NCBI GenBank assembly: GCA_001515955.1
Contig: LOES01000159.1
Coordinates: forward strand, 1 to 9,754
DNA: 9,754 bases
Direction of reading: 5' to 3'
From: Clostridia bacterium BRH_c25
Lineage (GTDB): Bacteria; Bacillota_A; Clostridia; Lutisporales; Lutisporaceae
Both the position numbers and the translations under genes were made by a program. The notes beneath the pieces were generated by a model. The model saw only the letters and a list, made by a program, of their open reading frames with translations, ran no database searches and was not told where the DNA came from. Below, in pieces: positions 7,743-9,754 of the stretch (position 1 is the stretch's first letter; every line of letters begins with the position of its first letter).

Positions 7743-8648
7743 CTATCGGTACTTTTCTTCAAGGCTTTCCGCAATTATATCCTCTTCATCATTTCCAGCC
7801 TTGATTTTTTCGATAACAGCTTTTCCGTCCTTATCAAGCTTCTGCGCCAGCACAAGTGCTTCCAGAACCTTACCCTCGTTTAAGCCTGTGCTTTTCATGT
7901 GGCTCTTTACCTGTGCACTTGTTATGGCAGCTCTGGGAAGTTCACCGGAAGTATTCACTATCCCGAAACCTTCATTTATAGCTTTCCAATTCATGCCCTG
8001 ACCCCGCATGGCAATCAGTTCGTCAAATTCTGCTCCTGTCTGCACTGCGATCCTGTCTGCTATTATTACATCATCAGAGGTTATACCGGGTGTTTTAAAT
8101 ATTTTTTCAAGCTCCCCCCCCTGAAAGTTCCTTGGCACAAATTCCTCTTTACCTTTCTTATACTCTTTGAATATGTCTTTCCATGCTTTACCTGACTCCT
8201 TCTGCAGAATCAGTCCTTCAAGCTCATAAATATTCCCATAATTCTGATAAAGGTAATCATAGGCAGCAAGTACGTCCTGTACTTTATGTCCCTTGCTGTA
8301 CATCTCTTCTACTTGTGCCTGAAAGCTGCCGGGCACCTCTAATGCTGCCAGCAGTGTTTTATAATTCTTGATGTTTCTGACTGAATTTGCCGCATCAAGG
8401 CCTGTGATATTGTCCTCCACTTCTTTTTTCAGGACAACGTTGCTAATGTCAAGCTCTTCTTTTGGTATTTCCACTTCTTGAACAGCAGTATCCGATGCCG
8501 TATTCTGTGCATTTGCTGCAGGTACTTCCGCCGCATATTTTCTGACTGTCTGATTTGCAACGGCAGAATAGGCCATTATTCCCCCTTGAAGTACTCCCGC
8601 TGCGAGAAGCACAAAAACAATTGCCTTTATAAATCTGTTTCTATTCAT
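7743..8648 (-). CDS. Exported or membrane-anchored helical protein of unknown function, 301 aa
   Basis: No family is recognised. The N-terminus has basic residues (NRNRFIK) followed by a hydrophobic stretch at about 9-30. This is a signal peptide or anchor, with a possible cleavage near SAVA/NQ, and there is no lipobox cysteine. A linker rich in Ala, Thr and Glu (about 38-68) leads into a helical domain to the C-terminus. Units like those of the preceding gene can be read in it: EEMYSKGHKVQDVLAA (114-129), ESGKAWKDIF (151-160, W156), RGQGMNWKAI (215-224, W221) and KIKAGNDEEDIIAESL (281-296). The start ATG 8648 has GGGAGGT 7 nt upstream and overlaps the end of the upstream gene by 8 nt. The stop is 20 nt before the TTG of the giant YD protein. 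Context suggests a partner of that exported giant, perhaps in folding, anchoring or display. This is inference only. Confidence 0.89.
   Translation of the reverse strand: MNRNRFIKAIVFVLLAAGVLQGGIMAYSAVANQTVRKYAAEVPAANAQNTASDTAVQEVEIPKEELDISNVVLKKEVEDNITGLDAANSVRNIKNYKTLLAALEVPGSFQAQVEEMYSKGHKVQDVLAAYDYLYQNYGNIYELEGLILQKESGKAWKDIFKEYKKGKEEFVPRNFQGGELEKIFKTPGITSDDVIIADRIAVQTGAEFDELIAMRGQGMNWKAINEGFGIVNTSGELPRAAITSAQVKSHMKSTGLNEGKVLEALVLAQKLDKDGKAVIEKIKAGNDEEDIIAESLEEKYR
7755..8315 (-). repeat. Helical units in the 301-aa protein shared with its neighbour
   Basis: Residues 112-298 contain two Trp-type units (ESGKAWKDIF with Trp156; RGQGMNWKAI with Trp221) and two GH/GN-type units (MYSKGHKVQDVLAA at about 116-129; KIKAGNDEEDIIAES at 281-295). 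The order is GH-type, Trp-type, Trp-type, GN-type, suggesting an internally repeated helical domain. Assignment is by eye and moderate at best. Confidence 0.5.
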
Positions 8649-9606
8649 CTTCGCTACCTCCCATTCCGCCGGATACAGTTGTTTTTATGCTTTCTATCTC
8701 CTGCAGGATTGCTTCTGCCGGATTTTGCGGTTTTATATCCTGTGCAGCAGGTGCCTGCACGTCCGGCAGAGGACTTTCCATAACCGTATCGGACAATGAA
8801 GGGCCGTCAGCCTTTATTTCCGGCACTCCCATATCCCTTTTATTCATGTTCTGCAGCGTATCCAGCATTTTTTCTTCGATATCTGCTGATGTAATAAGCT
8901 CTTGTGCTGCCAGTTCTGCTGTCTTCTGCTGCTTCAGCCTCTGATACTCTTCCTTGTTGCTCAGGTACTGATTAAGATCTATTCCAAGCTGCAGTGAGCA
9001 TAGATATTCATCCAGCACTGCCTGCATACTTCCCAGCTCCTGCTGCAGTTTAAGAATAAGATATACTGCTTCACTTAAATTGATTTTTCCGGTCAATGCA
9101 GTATAGGATGACATGTTGTCTTTGTTCTCGTCTATACTTGCTCCGGCTTCAGGCAGTGAAGGCATCGCTGCCTGTGTATTGGTGATTTCATCCAATTGGA
9201 ACATTACTCTTTCCACTATGGTTCTTGCTTCTATGATCTGTTCCTCCTCATAGCCCTCTTCCTTAAGCTTATTGAGGGTATCTTCCTCCATGCCGTTATT
9301 TGCCAAGGTATCTTTTCTTTTTATGTCATCCCCTTCGGCCTTGTAGCCGGGATTGTTTTTTATAAGCTCAAGTATTTCGTTCCAGGTCCTGCCCTCTTTC
9401 CTGAGCTTTGTTATTTCCTCCGCCTTTACCCCTGTCACATTTGATATTTCCGAAACTGTGGTTTTATCTTCGTTGTTAAGCTCATATGCAGCATCTGTAT
9501 CATTTTTTGCATAGCCTGTTAATGTAAATGCTATGGTTTCTGTTATCATTACCAGCGCTACTATTATTGCAAAGTATCTTGGCCATTTTTTACCTGGCTT
9601 CAACAT
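8641..9606 (-). CDS. Membrane-anchored helical protein of unknown function, 321 aa
   Basis: I do not recognise a named family. After a basic N-terminus (LKPGKKWPR) comes one hydrophobic segment at about residues 11-32, which fits a single membrane anchor or uncleaved signal. The rest should lie outside the cytoplasm and looks almost wholly helical and charged. Residues 57-82 hold a unit with core KLRKEGRTWNEILELI (W75), and residues 105-130 a second unit with core LKEEGYEEEQIIEA; both kinds recur in the next gene. Residues about 180-255 are Leu/Gln/Glu-rich and could form a coiled coil. The tail from about 260 is Pro/Ala-rich and probably disordered, ending in GGMGGSEDE. I chose ATG 9606 because GAGGTG lies 6 nt upstream. 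The in-frame GTG at 9615 would add three residues but is itself part of that Shine-Dalgarno sequence. The stop overlaps the next start by 8 nt (ATGAATAG), so translation is probably coupled. Confidence 0.87.
   Translation of the reverse strand: MLKPGKKWPRYFAIIVALVMITETIAFTLTGYAKNDTDAAYELNNEDKTTVSEISNVTGVKAEEITKLRKEGRTWNEILELIKNNPGYKAEGDDIKRKDTLANNGMEEDTLNKLKEEGYEEEQIIEARTIVERVMFQLDEITNTQAAMPSLPEAGASIDENKDNMSSYTALTGKINLSEAVYLILKLQQELGSMQAVLDEYLCSLQLGIDLNQYLSNKEEYQRLKQQKTAELAAQELITSADIEEKMLDTLQNMNKRDMGVPEIKADGPSLSDTVMESPLPDVQAPAAQDIKPQNPAEAILQEIESIKTTVSGGMGGSEDE
8656..8662 (-). promoter_or_regulatory. Ribosome binding site for the 301-aa protein, inside the upstream gene
   Basis: GGGAGGT lies 7 nt before ATG 8648 and inside the last codons of the preceding gene, where it encodes part of the Gly-rich tail GGMGGSEDE. 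Together with the 8-nt stop/start overlap this indicates translational coupling. Confidence 0.85.
9226..9447 (-). repeat. Helical units in the 321-aa protein shared with its neighbour
   Basis: Residues 54-127 hold two unlike short units. The first has core LRKEGRTWNEIL with Trp75. The second has core LKEEGYEEEQIIEA. Counterparts to both are seen in the 301-aa protein encoded next. The similarity is at the pattern level (Gly, then Trp or aromatic/polar, then an Ile/Val-containing amphipathic helix) and not at the DNA level. Confidence 0.5.
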
Positions 9607-9612
9607 TCCTTT

Positions 9613-9618
9613 CACCTC
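9613..9618 (-). promoter_or_regulatory. Ribosome binding site deciding the ATG 9606 start
   Basis: GAGGTG (within AAAGAGGTGA on the minus strand) ends 6 nt before ATG 9606. The alternative GTG start at 9615 overlaps this motif and has only a weak GAAAGA ahead of it, so ATG 9606 is preferred. Confidence 0.75.
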
Positions 9619-9625
9619 TTTCAGA

Positions 9626-9754
9626 TTATTCCACTATATAATCCAAGCTTATCTGCCCATCCACCCTGGACCTTATGAGTATGGTGTTCAATACTCCCGT
9701 CCAGGCTTTTCCTGCGGCTATCGACTTGTCTGCTTCTATCTCTATCCTTCCTTC
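9626..9754 (-). CDS. C-terminal end of an unidentified protein (5' end outside window)
   Basis: An open frame enters from the right edge and ends at TAA (9628-9626), giving 42 residues. The end reads as alternating beta-strand-like segments: IEIEADKS, then AGKAWTGVLNTILIRS, then GQISLDYIVE. This resembles the last strands of an Ig-like or other beta-sandwich domain, but the fragment is too short to name a family. It has no stop inside the window and the same strand and codon style as the genes that follow. Its stop lies 19 nt before the likely ATG of the next gene, so it is probably the upstream member of the same operon. A chance open frame of this length is possible; the position just ahead of a ribosome binding site and the plausible amino-acid make-up argue for a real gene end. 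Function unknown. Confidence 0.72.
   Translation of the reverse strand, partial: EGRIEIEADKSIAAGKAWTGVLNTILIRSRVDGQISLDYIVE

Noticed and set aside
7743..9606. Immunity proteins for the YD giant
   Set aside because: Immunity genes normally follow the toxin tip downstream. These two genes lie upstream, carry export signals and are helical-repeat proteins, so this reading has no positive support.
9613..9615. GTG as start of the 321-aa protein
   Set aside because: It sits inside the GAGGTG Shine-Dalgarno motif of the better ATG nine bases downstream and has no good ribosome binding site of its own.

Overview
The window is read entirely on the minus strand. It holds part of one tightly packed operon from what looks like a low-to-medium-GC Gram-positive bacterium, most likely a member of the Clostridia. 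The grounds for this are AT-leaning codon use rich in ATA, AGA and AGG, strong GGAGG-type ribosome binding sites, one TTG start, and lysine-, glutamate- and tyrosine-rich exported proteins with Sec-type N-termini. No RNA gene, mobile element, CRISPR array or convincing plus-strand gene is visible.

In transcription order (right to left) there are four genes. (1) The last 42 residues of a protein that begins outside the window (9754-9626). (2) A 321-residue protein of unknown function with an N-terminal membrane anchor (9606-8641). (3) A 301-residue protein of unknown function with an N-terminal signal or anchor (8648-7743). (4) A giant Sec-exported RHS/YD-repeat protein that starts at TTG 7721 and runs open through the left edge, giving 2573 residues in the window with no stop. 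Gaps are 19 nt, an 8-nt overlap, and 20 nt before the TTG. Each of the three complete starts has its own Shine-Dalgarno sequence, so co-transcription with translational coupling is likely.

The giant protein has a signal peptide (about residues 1-25), a non-repeat N-terminal RHS-type region (about 26-575), and roughly 75 YD-type repeats (from Y579 to Y2535) with occasional non-repeat insertions. The array is still in progress near the window edge. The RHS core, any C-terminal toxin tip and any immunity gene would lie beyond position 1 and cannot be judged here.

The least explained part is genes 2 and 3. They appear unrelated at first sight but share two kinds of short helical unit: one with a G-x-x-W-x-x-I core and one with a G-(Y/H/N)-x-x-x-(D/Q)-(I/V) core. 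Both have an N-terminal hydrophobic segment and both sit directly upstream of the YD giant. A reasonable inference is a pair of paralogous extracytoplasmic partner proteins for export, folding or anchoring of the giant, but nothing in the sequence proves this.
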